Source of the DNA: Diaminobutyricimonas aerilata | GTDB lineage: Bacteria > Actinomycetota > Actinomycetes > Actinomycetales > Microbacteriaceae | Direction: 5' to 3' | Assembly: GCF_002797715.1 (NCBI RefSeq) | Contig: NZ_PGFF01000001.1 | Location: 1,201,304 to 1,265,303, forward strand | DNA: 64,000 nucleotides | Shown here: positions 34,213 through 42,903 of the stretch, in pieces | How positions within the stretch are numbered: the stretch's first letter is position 1 | Layout of the letters: every line of letters begins with the position of its first letter | Translations under genes and position numbers: made by a program | The notes under the pieces: model-generated | The model's database searches: none | What the model saw: only the letters and a program-made list of their open reading frames with translations | What the model was told of the DNA's origin: nothing

Positions 34213-35268
34213 ATGGCCCCTGAGGCGAACCACGAGGCGAGTACCTATCCGGGCGTCTCCTATGTGATGCCCGTGCTCAACGAAGCGGGCTACATCGAGG
34301 CGGCCGTCGCGAGCATCTTCGCGCAGGAGTACCCCGCCGACAGCGAGATCGTGCTCGCGCTCGGGCCGTCCTCCGACGGCACCGACGCGATCGTCGAGCG
34401 ACTCGCGAACGCGGACCCGCGCATCCGCATCGTCCGGAATCCGGGGATGGACATCCCCATCGGGCTCAACCTCGCGATCGCCGCGAGCAGACATCCGATC
34501 ATCGTGCGGGTCGACGCCCACACCGAACTCGCCCCGGGCTACACGCTGCGCGGCGTGCAGACGCTCGAACGGACGGGTGCCGCGAGCCTCGGGGGAGTCA
34601 TGTCCGCGGTCGGTCGACCGGGATTCCAGTCCGCCGTGGCACGTGCCTACAACAGCCGGTTCGGACTCGGCGGCGGTGCCTACCACGGCGGCGCTCACGA
34701 GGGCCCGGCCGAGTCGGCGTACATGGGCATCATGCGGGCGGATGCGCTGGCGCAGGTCGGCGGATTCGACGAGACCCTGCGGCGAGGCGAGGACTGGGAA
34801 CTCAACTACCGGTTGCGGCAGGCCGGGCACCTGGTGTGGCTCGACCCCGAACTGCAGGTGCGCTACTGGCCGCGCAGCACCTGGAGCCGGCTCGCGCGGC
34901 AGTTCCACTCGACCGGGATCTGGCGGGGAGAACTCGTCCGGCGTCTCGGCGGCAAGAACCCGCTGCGGTTCTTCGCCCCGCCTGCACTCGTCATCGTGAC
35001 GCTGCTCGCCGTGGTGCTGCTGCCGTTCCATCTCACCGGGCTGCTGAGCGGGCCGATCGGCATGCTGCTCGCGCTCCTCTACCTGGGCCCGCTCGCCTAC
35101 CTTCTGCTGCTGCTCGTCGCTGGCATCGCCATCGACGGCAGCCTCGGCGATCGCGCGCGCTTCGTGCTCGTGCTCGCGACGATGCACCTCAGTTGGGGCA
35201 TCGGGTTCCTCATCGGGGTCGTCCGGGGTGCGCGCGACGCGGTCGACACCTCGCGCACCGAATCCTGA
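34213..35268 (+). CDS. Glycosyltransferase family 2 (ExoA-like)
   Basis: A 351-residue membrane-associated GT-A glycosyltransferase. The N-terminal nucleotide-sugar site is VSYVMPVLNEAGYI, the metal-binding motif is RVDAHTE (near residue 98), acceptor motifs are MGIMRADAL and RGEDWELNYRLR (ED-x(n) catalytic region). Two or three C-terminal membrane segments follow. Succinoglycan ExoA-like proteins have this layout. It opens the cell-surface glycopolymer region and likely builds part of that polymer on the inner membrane face. Convergent with the two-domain TagF-like gene 6 nt away. Confidence 0.88.
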   Translation: MAPEANHEASTYPGVSYVMPVLNEAGYIEAAVASIFAQEYPADSEIVLALGPSSDGTDAIVERLANADPRIRIVRNPGMDIPIGLNLAIAASRHPIIVRVDAHTELAPGYTLRGVQTLERTGAASLGGVMSAVGRPGFQSAVARAYNSRFGLGGGAYHGGAHEGPAESAYMGIMRADALAQVGGFDETLRRGEDWELNYRLRQAGHLVWLDPELQVRYWPRSTWSRLARQFHSTGIWRGELVRRLGGKNPLRFFAPPALVIVTLLAVVLLPFHLTGLLSGPIGMLLALLYLGPLAYLLLLLVAGIAIDGSLGDRARFVLVLATMHLSWGIGFLIGVVRGARDAVDTSRTES

Positions 35269-35274
35269 CTCGGT

Positions 35275-38031
35275 TCAGCCGATCGTGCCGTCGGCGAGCA
35301 GCCGGCGCACGATGCGTTCGGCCGCACCCCCGTCGTCGTGCGGCGTGAACCGCTCCCGCCACACGGCGTAGCGCTGCGCGTATTCGCCGGCCACCGCCTC
35401 CGCGTTGCGGATGCCCTCGAGCAGTTCCGCGCGCGTGCGGGTGAGGGCGCCCGGCGCCTCCGCGAGCAGGTCGAAGTAGAACCCGCGCAGCTCCTCGCTG
35501 TAGTGCGCGAGGTCGGGTGTGAAGAACACGATGGGCCGGCCGGTGGCGACCCAGTCGAACATCACGGACGAGTAGTCGGTGACGAGCACATCCGTCGCCA
35601 GCAGCAGATCCGCGACATCGGGATAGGTGGTCACATCGAGCAGCCGCGCGCCCTGCAGATCCCGTCCGTACCGGAGGGTGCGCGAGTGCCCGCGCACGAG
35701 CAGCACGGTGTCGTCGTCGAGCTCCGCCGCGAACCGGGCGAGGTCGACGTAGTCCACCATCTCGGTGCGGTCGTCGCGCCAGGTCGGCGCGTAGAGCACG
35801 ACGCGCGCGTCGGCGTCGACCCCGAGCCGTCGCCGTACCGCGGCCCGATCACCCGTGGCGAGCACGTCGTTGCGCGGGTACCCCTCGCACCAGATCGGAC
35901 CGGTGAACGCGTACGCGCGACGGAAGATCCGCTCGCTGTACGCGTTCTGCGCGAGCAGCACATCCCACCGCGCGCGTTCCCGCAGCACGGCGATGCGCTG
36001 CCGCCAATGCGAGGTCGGGCGGTCGAGGGCGAGCTTCTTCAGCATGGTGCCGTGCCAGGTCTGCAGCACGCGCTGATGCGCACGCGGCCGGTACCGTTTG
36101 CGCAGCCAGTCGTTCACCACGAGCAGCCGCGCCTCGCCGCGTACGCGCCACCATTCGCGGCTGCCCTCGAGGATGGGGGTGGCACCGTCGGGCACCTCCA
36201 CCGAGAGGTCGACGACGCTCCAGTACCGCCGGGTGCCCGGGCTGAGCTGCGCGATCGCGGCGTCGATCGCGCGCGGGTTGTCCGAGGCGGACTGGCCGTA
36301 GAAGCTCTCGAAGAACACGGCGTCGCGCGGGGTCGGGCGCCCGCGACGGTAGCTGCGCTCGAGCGCTCGCTGCGCGTCGCGGCCGCGCTCGTCGTCGGCG
36401 AGGGGCGGGGCCACGCGGATGACGACGCCGCCGTCGTCGGCCACCACCTCCACCCGGGAGGCCTCGTCGTGCAGCTCCGGCGCCGCCGCGAGCAGCCGGA
36501 TGCGGTGCAGCGGCTCACCGTCGTCGAACTCGAGGCGGTAGTCGCCGCGGGGGAGCGGAAGGGGAGCCGACCCCCAGCGCGAGAGCCGCAGCGGGATCTC
36601 CAACCGGAAGCCGTCGTCGAGCACCTCCAGGTGGCCGTCGACGCGCGCGCGGGGGCCTCGCGCCGCCGCGGTGCGTGGACGACGGCCGTTGAGCCGCCCG
36701 TGGAGCACGAGCGCGGGCACGTCGGATCGCTTCTCGACGGCGGTGATCTCGGGTCGCGCGGTCGGATGTTCGGGTGGGGTCGGCAGCGTCGCCGGGAGCT
36801 TCTCGGAGATACCGTGCAGGATAGCGGCCAGCACGCGCTCGGTGGCGAAACCGTCCCGCACGTCGTGGTGCTCGTCGGCGAGGCGCCGGGCGTGCCGGTC
36901 CTCGGGGGCGGACAACGCGGCGCGCACCGCGTCGAGGGTGCCCGCCCAGTCGCGGTGGTGATGACCGCCGCTGAACTCGCGGTACGGCCGGTAGAGACCG
37001 CGCCGCGTCGCGTACTGGGCCGCGTCCGGCGCGAAGAACACGATCGACCCGTCCGTCAGGGCGTGGTCGAACGCGATCGAGGAGTAGTCGGTGATGAGCA
37101 CGTCGACAGCCGGCAGCACCGGCGTCACATCGCGGAGGAGGTCGGATCCGAGCATCCGGATGCGGGCGAAGCGGTCCGCGCCGACGGCGTAGTCGCCGGC
37201 GCCGAGCGGATGCGACCGCACGAGCAGCACCGCATCCAGCTCGTCGAGGGCGGAGCCGATCGCCTCCCACTCCGCTTCGGTGGGCACGGCCGGGTCCGGT
37301 GCTCCGTCGCGCCACGTCGGGGCGTACAGCAGCACGGGGGCGCCGTCCGGAAGCTCGCCCACCGCCGACGCGAGCGCGTCACGTGCGCGCTCCCGGCGCA
37401 CGGCGGGGGTGTCCCGCAGCAGCACGTCGTCGCGCGGATCGCCCGTCACCCGCACGCGCTCGGGCGGCAGTCCGAACGCCGTCGCGATGCGTCGAGCCGC
37501 CGGCTCCGAGGCGACCGGGAACAGGGAGATCTGGCGCCCCGCGGTGCGGTAGGCGCGAGCGATCAGCCGGCGCACGAGCGGATGGTCCGGCAGGAACGAC
37601 ACCCGCAACGCGGCCGGGGAGTCGAGGTGCAGCCGTTTGAGTGGGATGCCGTGCCACAACTGCACGACGAAGCCGCCGCGCACCGCGTACCGGTTCACGT
37701 CGCCGAAACCGTGCGTCACGATGAGCACCTTCGAGCGCAGCGTGTGCCGGAATCCGGACGCGCTCGTCTTCACGGCCGCCTCGAGACCGGCGGCGCGCGC
37801 CTCCGCAAGTTCTCGCTCGTCGCCGGCCAACCACACCACCCGCACCTCGGGCAGATGCTCCCGCACGGCCCGGACCAGCGGCAGGGCACCTTCGCCGACT
37901 CCGATCCCCGAGCCGACGACCCACCGGCGGGAGGAACGCGGAACGAGGAACGTCGTGACCGCGCCGAGCCCGTACAGCGGTAGCCTCACGAGCTTGCGCG
38001 CGTTGCCGGCGCTGAAGGTGAAGCGGGCCAT
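35275..38031 (-). CDS. Two-domain CDP-glycerol glycerophosphotransferase (TagF-like)
   Basis: A 918-residue protein with two complete Glyphos_transf domains in tandem. Domain 1 (about 95-405) has LWHGIPLKRL (H127), LYAPTWRDG and LITDYSSIAFD (315-322). Domain 2 (about 600-915) has TWHGTMLKKL (H660), LYAPTWRDD and LVTDYSSVMFD (817-824). Between them lies a beta-rich linker (about 420-545) unlike either. Such enzymes polymerise or attach poly(polyol phosphate) teichoic acids. ATG 38031 is chosen for GGAAGG upstream. A second, single-domain paralogue is divergent at 38190. Confidence 0.9.
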   Translation of the reverse strand: MARFTFSAGNARKLVRLPLYGLGAVTTFLVPRSSRRWVVGSGIGVGEGALPLVRAVREHLPEVRVVWLAGDERELAEARAAGLEAAVKTSASGFRHTLRSKVLIVTHGFGDVNRYAVRGGFVVQLWHGIPLKRLHLDSPAALRVSFLPDHPLVRRLIARAYRTAGRQISLFPVASEPAARRIATAFGLPPERVRVTGDPRDDVLLRDTPAVRRERARDALASAVGELPDGAPVLLYAPTWRDGAPDPAVPTEAEWEAIGSALDELDAVLLVRSHPLGAGDYAVGADRFARIRMLGSDLLRDVTPVLPAVDVLITDYSSIAFDHALTDGSIVFFAPDAAQYATRRGLYRPYREFSGGHHHRDWAGTLDAVRAALSAPEDRHARRLADEHHDVRDGFATERVLAAILHGISEKLPATLPTPPEHPTARPEITAVEKRSDVPALVLHGRLNGRRPRTAAARGPRARVDGHLEVLDDGFRLEIPLRLSRWGSAPLPLPRGDYRLEFDDGEPLHRIRLLAAAPELHDEASRVEVVADDGGVVIRVAPPLADDERGRDAQRALERSYRRGRPTPRDAVFFESFYGQSASDNPRAIDAAIAQLSPGTRRYWSVVDLSVEVPDGATPILEGSREWWRVRGEARLLVVNDWLRKRYRPRAHQRVLQTWHGTMLKKLALDRPTSHWRQRIAVLRERARWDVLLAQNAYSERIFRRAYAFTGPIWCEGYPRNDVLATGDRAAVRRRLGVDADARVVLYAPTWRDDRTEMVDYVDLARFAAELDDDTVLLVRGHSRTLRYGRDLQGARLLDVTTYPDVADLLLATDVLVTDYSSVMFDWVATGRPIVFFTPDLAHYSEELRGFYFDLLAEAPGALTRTRAELLEGIRNAEAVAGEYAQRYAVWRERFTPHDDGGAAERIVRRLLADGTIG

Positions 38032-38189
38032 CGGGGTGGGGCCTTCCTGGGGCGGGCGACGTCGCCCTCGATTCTGGCACGGGCGTCCGTCGCAGCCTGC
38101 GTGACGCATCGGAACGGTAACGGATGTGCCGGATCGTCGGGTGGCGTCCGCGCACGCTGATTCAATGAGAGAGGGGAGGAACCGACTTC

Positions 38190-39488
38190 ATGGCCGTTCT
38201 CGACGATCTCAGGTCCGCCCGCCGCGTCCTCCGCAACATCGTGCGGTCGCGTCGCGCGCGGGCCGGCGTGTCCAAGCGTCTACCGTTCATCCGGCGTCCG
38301 GAGCCCGACAGCATCCGCGTCGCCGTCTACTTCGCCGACACGCGGGTGAACCTGTACCAGATCCGGCAGTGGTACGCCCCGCTCGCCGAGCTGTCGAAGC
38401 ACCACCCGGTCGCGATCATCACCCGGTCGCCCGGCACCGCGCTGACGCTGTGGGACGAGGCCCCGGTGCCGGTGCTCTACCTGCGCCAGGTGGTGGAGCT
38501 CGAGCAGTTCGTCGCCGAGCAGAACCTGCGCATGGTGCTGTACGTCAATCAGAACGCCAAGAACTTCCAGATGTTCCGGTACGGGCGCATGTGGCACGTG
38601 TTCATCAACCACGGCGAGTCCGACAAGATGTACATGACCACCAACCAGTTCAAGGCGTACGACTACGCGCTCGTCGCCGGCGACGCCGCCAGGGACCGGT
38701 TGCGGCGCGCGCTCTGGGATTACGACGTCGAGACCCGCACCCTGCCGATCGGCCGGCCCCAGGCCGACCATTTCGCCGGGGAGCTGCCGTACGAGCCCGA
38801 CGACCGCACGGTGGTGCTCTACGCCCCCACCTGGGAGGGCGACCGCGCGGCCGCCGCCTACGGGTCGATCGCGACGCACGGCACCGCGCTCGTCGACGCG
38901 CTGCTCGCGACGGGCCGCCATCGCGTCATCTACCGACCCCACCCGCGCAGTGGCGTGCTCGACCCGGAGTACAAGGCCGCGAACGCCGCCATCATCGCCG
39001 CGCTCGAGGCCGCGAACGCCGCGGATCCGGCTGCGCACCACGTGTACGACGACGGGCCGACCCTCGGCTGGCAGCTCGCCGCGGCCGACGTGGCCATCAC
39101 CGACATCTCGGCGATGGTCTACGACCGGCTCGCAGTGGGGCGGCCGCTCATCGTCACCCGCCCCAGTTCGCCTCACGCCGCCATCGACCACGGGGGATAC
39201 CTCGGGGAGGCGGAGTGGCTGCGGGCCGACGACGCCCGCGCCATCGTGCCGCTCGTCGATCGGGTGCTCACGAGCGAAGAGGCGCAGCGGAAGCTCGAGT
39301 TCTGGGTGCACCGCTACTTCGGGGACACCACGCCCGGAGCCGCGACGGCCCGATTCCACGCCGCGATCGACGAGCTCAGCGCCCGGTGGGAGGAGCACGC
39401 AGCGCTCCACCGCGATGACCCACGGCACGACGAGCGCGACCCGTTCGCGTACGAGGACGACGAGGACGCCCCGGTCGAGCAGGACTGA
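38190..39488 (+). CDS. CDP-glycerol glycerophosphotransferase family protein, single domain
   Basis: A 432-residue protein. After a basic N-terminus the GT-B-like body carries FINHGESDKMY (in place of the WHG motif), VLYAPTWEGD, YRPHPRSG and ITDISAMVYDRLAVG. The Asn-His-Gly and DIS variants separate it from the two-domain paralogue. The C-terminal 40 residues are acidic. AGGGGAGGAACC precedes ATG 38190. Probably adds a polyol-phosphate or related unit during wall polymer synthesis. Confidence 0.85.
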   Translation: MAVLDDLRSARRVLRNIVRSRRARAGVSKRLPFIRRPEPDSIRVAVYFADTRVNLYQIRQWYAPLAELSKHHPVAIITRSPGTALTLWDEAPVPVLYLRQVVELEQFVAEQNLRMVLYVNQNAKNFQMFRYGRMWHVFINHGESDKMYMTTNQFKAYDYALVAGDAARDRLRRALWDYDVETRTLPIGRPQADHFAGELPYEPDDRTVVLYAPTWEGDRAAAAYGSIATHGTALVDALLATGRHRVIYRPHPRSGVLDPEYKAANAAIIAALEAANAADPAAHHVYDDGPTLGWQLAAADVAITDISAMVYDRLAVGRPLIVTRPSSPHAAIDHGGYLGEAEWLRADDARAIVPLVDRVLTSEEAQRKLEFWVHRYFGDTTPGAATARFHAAIDELSARWEEHAALHRDDPRHDERDPFAYEDDEDAPVEQD

Positions 39489-39510
39489 CCCGCCGCGACG
39501 CCGTCGGCGA

Positions 39511-40362
39511 TCAGCTCCGGCGGCGGCCCGGCAGACGCAGCCGGGCACCCTCGCGGGGAGCACGCGGCGGCTTCGGCGGCTTCGGCTCCTTGAGGATCGG
39601 CTCGAGTTCGAGCGGGAACGATGCGGCCGGCGGCCCGAACGCCGTCCGCGCGCTCGCGACCACCTTGCGACCGAGCATGTGGTTGCCGGTTCCGCCGATG
39701 ACCGCGCCGATGCCGAAGGGCAGCACGCGTCCGACGATGTTGCCGCCCTGCATGGCCGCGAAGCGGCGCACGAACGAGTGCTTGATGCGGTCCGCGATCG
39801 GACCCATGACCGCTTGCGGAAGATTGCGCGTGACGAGGTCGCCCCAGAAGGCCGAGCGCGCCGGGCCCGACCCGGTGACCTGCGCGGCCAGCTGTCGCAC
39901 GAGGTCGGTGCCTCCGCTGCCGAGCATCATCGTCATAACGAGCGCGCGTGCCCGATCCGGATCCTCGACGGCGATGCCGTGCACCTCGGTGACCGACTGT
40001 GCGAACAGGGCGCTCGCCTCGAGGAACCCGACGGTCTCCACGCCCGACAGGGCGAGCGATGCGGCGACGCCGACCCCCGGAATCACCGCGCTCGCCCCCA
40101 CGGCGGCGCCGCCGGTGGTGACGGCGGCGAGGTATTCGCGTTCGAGGATGCGGATCACCTCGGCGGGTGACGCGTGCGGATGCCGCGCCCGGATGGCCCG
40201 GATGTGCGCGAGCACCACGGGACGCTGCACGCCCAGCACCCGGTCGATGGCCTTCAACACCCTCGCGTTGGCCCCGGTCAGCTCGGTCTGGTCGGACGGG
40301 AGGCGCCACGCCTCCGCGGCCCGCTCCTGCGCCGACACGTCGACCGCTCGATCCTCACTCAT
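39511..40362 (-). CDS. EcsC-family protein
   Basis: A 283-residue protein of the EcsC family. The diagnostic glycine-rich central region (TTGGAAVGASAVIPGVGVAASLALSGVE) and the later GGTGNHMLGRKVV segment are present; a Pro/Lys-rich basic tail ends the protein. Members associate with membranes but their biochemical role is not established. ATG 40362 is preferred over the GTG/ATG further upstream. It lies 72 nt downstream of the ABC ATPase gene on the same strand and may share its transcript. Confidence 0.8.
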   Translation of the reverse strand: MSEDRAVDVSAQERAAEAWRLPSDQTELTGANARVLKAIDRVLGVQRPVVLAHIRAIRARHPHASPAEVIRILEREYLAAVTTGGAAVGASAVIPGVGVAASLALSGVETVGFLEASALFAQSVTEVHGIAVEDPDRARALVMTMMLGSGGTDLVRQLAAQVTGSGPARSAFWGDLVTRNLPQAVMGPIADRIKHSFVRRFAAMQGGNIVGRVLPFGIGAVIGGTGNHMLGRKVVASARTAFGPPAASFPLELEPILKEPKPPKPPRAPREGARLRLPGRRRS

Positions 40363-40434
40363 CCGCTCAGTGTCGCACCGCGACATCCACGACCCCGGAG
40401 AGGACGCGGGAAGCCGGGCGGATTCGGAGCGTGC

Positions 40435-41169
40435 TCAGGCGTACTCGGCGTTGTAACGCTCGATGACCTCGTCGATGGGGCCGTCGAGCACGAGCGAGCC
40501 CTTGTCGAGGTAGAGCCCGCGGGTGCAGAAGCGGCGCAGGTCGCGCTCGTTGTGCGACACGAAGAACAGCGTGCGACCTCCCGCGAGCAGCTCCTCGATG
40601 CGGCGATAGCACTTCTCGCGGAACCCTTTGTCGCCGACGGCGAGCACCTCGTCGACCAGGATGATGGGCTCTTCGAGCCGCGAGATGACCGCGAACGCGA
40701 TCCGCACCTTCATGCCGGAGGAGAGGTGCTTGTACGGGGTGTCGAGGAAGTCGCCGATCTCGGCGAAGTCGATGATCTCGTCGAAGCTCTCGTCGATCTC
40801 GCGCCGGGTCATGCCGTGCAGTCCGGCGGTGAGGTACACGTTGTCGCGCACCGAGAGGTCGTCGACGAACCCGCCCGTGATCTCGATGAGCGGCGCGACT
40901 CCGCCGAGCACATGCACGGTGCCCTCGTCGGGCAGGATCACCTCGGCGACGAGCTTCAGGAGGGTCGACTTGCCCTGCCCGTTGCGTCCGACGACGCCGA
41001 TCGCCTCCCCGGCATCCACCCGGAAGCTCACGTCGCGCAGCGCCCAGAACTCGCCCGGGAGGGTGCGCCGGTGCCGTCCGGCGAAGAGGTCCTTGAAGTT
41101 GCGACGCGCGCGACGGTTGCGCCGGAACCGGATGCCGGCGCCGTCGACCACGATGACGGGTTCGCTCAT
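40435..41169 (-). CDS. ABC transporter ATPase for surface polymer export (TagH/Wzt-like)
   Basis: A 244-residue ATPase. Walker A GRNGQGKSTLLKL, signature HLSSGMKVRIAF and Walker B IILVDEVLAVGD are all present. The FKDLFAGRHRR lead-in and ALRDVSF are typical of TagH/Wzt proteins; there is no long C-terminal carbohydrate-binding domain. With the overlapping permease gene it should flip a lipid-linked teichoic acid or polysaccharide across the membrane. Confidence 0.92.
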   Translation of the reverse strand: MSEPVIVVDGAGIRFRRNRRARRNFKDLFAGRHRRTLPGEFWALRDVSFRVDAGEAIGVVGRNGQGKSTLLKLVAEVILPDEGTVHVLGGVAPLIEITGGFVDDLSVRDNVYLTAGLHGMTRREIDESFDEIIDFAEIGDFLDTPYKHLSSGMKVRIAFAVISRLEEPIILVDEVLAVGDKGFREKCYRRIEELLAGGRTLFFVSHNERDLRRFCTRGLYLDKGSLVLDGPIDEVIERYNAEYA

Positions 41170-41963
41170 CAGATCTCCTTGAGCACCGAACGCACGCTGC
41201 GCCGGAACACGAGCAGGCCGATCGCGAAGATGAGCACGCTCATGCCGGCGCTGATGCCCACGGCCCACCATTCGAGCTGCTGGGGGAAGAACGCGCTGCG
41301 ATAGAGCGAGAAGATGCCGGCGAGCGGGTTGAACGCCCCGAGCACCCGCAGATCCTCGGGCAGGTCCGAGAGTCCGTAGATGATGGGGGAGGCGTAGAAC
41401 AGGAAGCGCAGCACGAGCTTCGTCGCCCGCTCCAGGTCGCGGAAGAACACGACGAGCGGCGCCACGAGCAGCCCGATGCCGAGGGTCAGCACCAGCTGCA
41501 GTGCGATCGCGAGCACCCAGGTGATCGCCTCCCAGTGCAGCGTCGCGCCCTGCCAGATGGCGAACGCGGCGAGCACCGGCACGCTGAAGAGGAACTCCAT
41601 GCCCTTCGAGAGCACGATCCGGCCCACCCAGATGGTGCGCGGGATCTTCGTCGAGCGCACGAGCTTCGCCTCACGCAGGAACGCGCGGGTTGAGTCGGAG
41701 ACCGCTCCGTTGAACCACATCCAGGGCAGCAGCCCCGAGAGCAGGAACACGATGTACGGCTCGTGGCCGACCCCGCGGTGGAAGACCTGGGTGAAGACGA
41801 ACCAGTAGATGAGCGACATCACCAGCGGGTCGAGCACCGACCACAGATAGCCGAGCACCGACGTCGAGTACCGCACCCGCAGGTCGCGGCGCGTGAGCAG
41901 CCACAACGTGCGCCGATAACGCTCCGCCGGGCGCCAGGCGCTGCGGGCGGGAACTGCGGTCAC
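41169..41963 (-). CDS. ABC-2 type permease for surface polymer export (TagG/Wzm-like)
   Basis: A 264-residue membrane protein with six transmembrane segments. RRDLRVRYSTSVLGYLWSVLDPL and the GLLPWMWF segment are family signatures. GTG 41963 is the start; the stop overlaps the ATPase start by one base within ATGA. The operon order nucleotidyltransferase, permease, ATPase supports export of a polymer made by nearby transferases. Confidence 0.92.
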   Translation of the reverse strand: MTAVPARSAWRPAERYRRTLWLLTRRDLRVRYSTSVLGYLWSVLDPLVMSLIYWFVFTQVFHRGVGHEPYIVFLLSGLLPWMWFNGAVSDSTRAFLREAKLVRSTKIPRTIWVGRIVLSKGMEFLFSVPVLAAFAIWQGATLHWEAITWVLAIALQLVLTLGIGLLVAPLVVFFRDLERATKLVLRFLFYASPIIYGLSDLPEDLRVLGAFNPLAGIFSLYRSAFFPQQLEWWAVGISAGMSVLIFAIGLLVFRRSVRSVLKEI

Positions 41964-41998
41964 GGGGTCCTCACGAAGTCAGCACCCCCGTGCCCGCG

Positions 41999-42691
41999 TC
42001 AGACGAAGAGGTTGGCCCTCTCCAGATCCTCGGCGAAGTCGATCTCCACGGCGTAGAGGTCGGAGATGTCTACCGGCTCGAATCGGAGCTTGTTCTGCTC
42101 GATCGCCAACTCTATTCCACGCTCGAAGTAGTCCTGGTCGTTCACACGCTGCAGGTGGCGCAGGAGCACGGCCTTGTCGTTCGCGGCGACGTAGTTGATG
42201 CCGACCGCCTCGCCGAGTCCGTTCTTCACGGTCTTCGAGAGCTCCTTGATGTAGCCCTCGGCATCCGTCGTGTACTTGACCTCTTCGTCGGACACCTTCG
42301 CGGTGTTGACGGAGACGAACGACTGGTCGCGGGCGACCATCTCGGCGGCGCGGTCCAGCGCGGCGGGGTCGAACACGACGTCGCCGTTCATCCACAGCAC
42401 TCCACCGGGGGCGGACGCCTGCAGGGCGCGCATGAGGCTCTTCGACGTGTTCGTCTGGTCGTACTGCTCGTTGTAGACGTACTCGGCCTCGGGGAACGCC
42501 TCGATGATGTGCTCGAGCTTGTACCCCACCACGATCGTCACCTTGGCGTCGTCGCCGAATGCGTGCCGGATGTTGTCGAACTGCTGCTGCATGATGGTGC
42601 GGCCGTCGCTGAGCTCGGTCAGCGGCTTCGGCAGCGTCCGCCCGAGGCGGCTGCCCATTCCCGCCGCGAGGATCACGATCTGCGTGCTCAC
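41999..42691 (-). CDS. Nucleotidyltransferase (LicC/GlmU-N-like)
   Basis: A 230-residue NTP-transferase-fold enzyme. The activation loop VILAAGMGSRLGRTLPKPL with Gly-rich segment and PK lysine, and WMNGDVVFDP holding a metal-binding Asp, are diagnostic. The size without a hexapeptide domain fits LicC-type phosphocholine or other polyol/sugar-phosphate cytidylyltransferases. It probably makes the activated unit used by the surface-polymer transferases; the substrate is open. GTG start with GGGAG upstream; first gene before the exporter pair (35 nt gap). Confidence 0.82.
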   Translation of the reverse strand: MSTQIVILAAGMGSRLGRTLPKPLTELSDGRTIMQQQFDNIRHAFGDDAKVTIVVGYKLEHIIEAFPEAEYVYNEQYDQTNTSKSLMRALQASAPGGVLWMNGDVVFDPAALDRAAEMVARDQSFVSVNTAKVSDEEVKYTTDAEGYIKELSKTVKNGLGEAVGINYVAANDKAVLLRHLQRVNDQDYFERGIELAIEQNKLRFEPVDISDLYAVEIDFAEDLERANLFV

Positions 42692-42891
42692 GATTTGTCT
42701 CCCTAATCGCGCGCCGCCAGGCGGCGCGGGTCGGACCCGCCGCGCCCCCGTTCACCGGGAATTCACGCGCGAGTCGCCATTCCGACACGTCGTTGTGCAG
42801 GTCAAGGCTACCGGGGACCTTCCGGAATGGTGATTATCCCCAGTTTTCTGTCACCTTTTCGTGATGTGACCGGCCCTCGTCACCCCGTTGG

Positions 42892-42897
42892 TACGGT
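42892..42897 (+). promoter_or_regulatory. -10 box TACGGT, leaderless promoter
   Basis: Six nucleotides separate the box from ATG 42904. The rest of the 212-nt gap to the divergent nucleotidyltransferase shows no other clear element. Confidence 0.5.
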
Positions 42898-42903
42898 GAT
42901 GGG

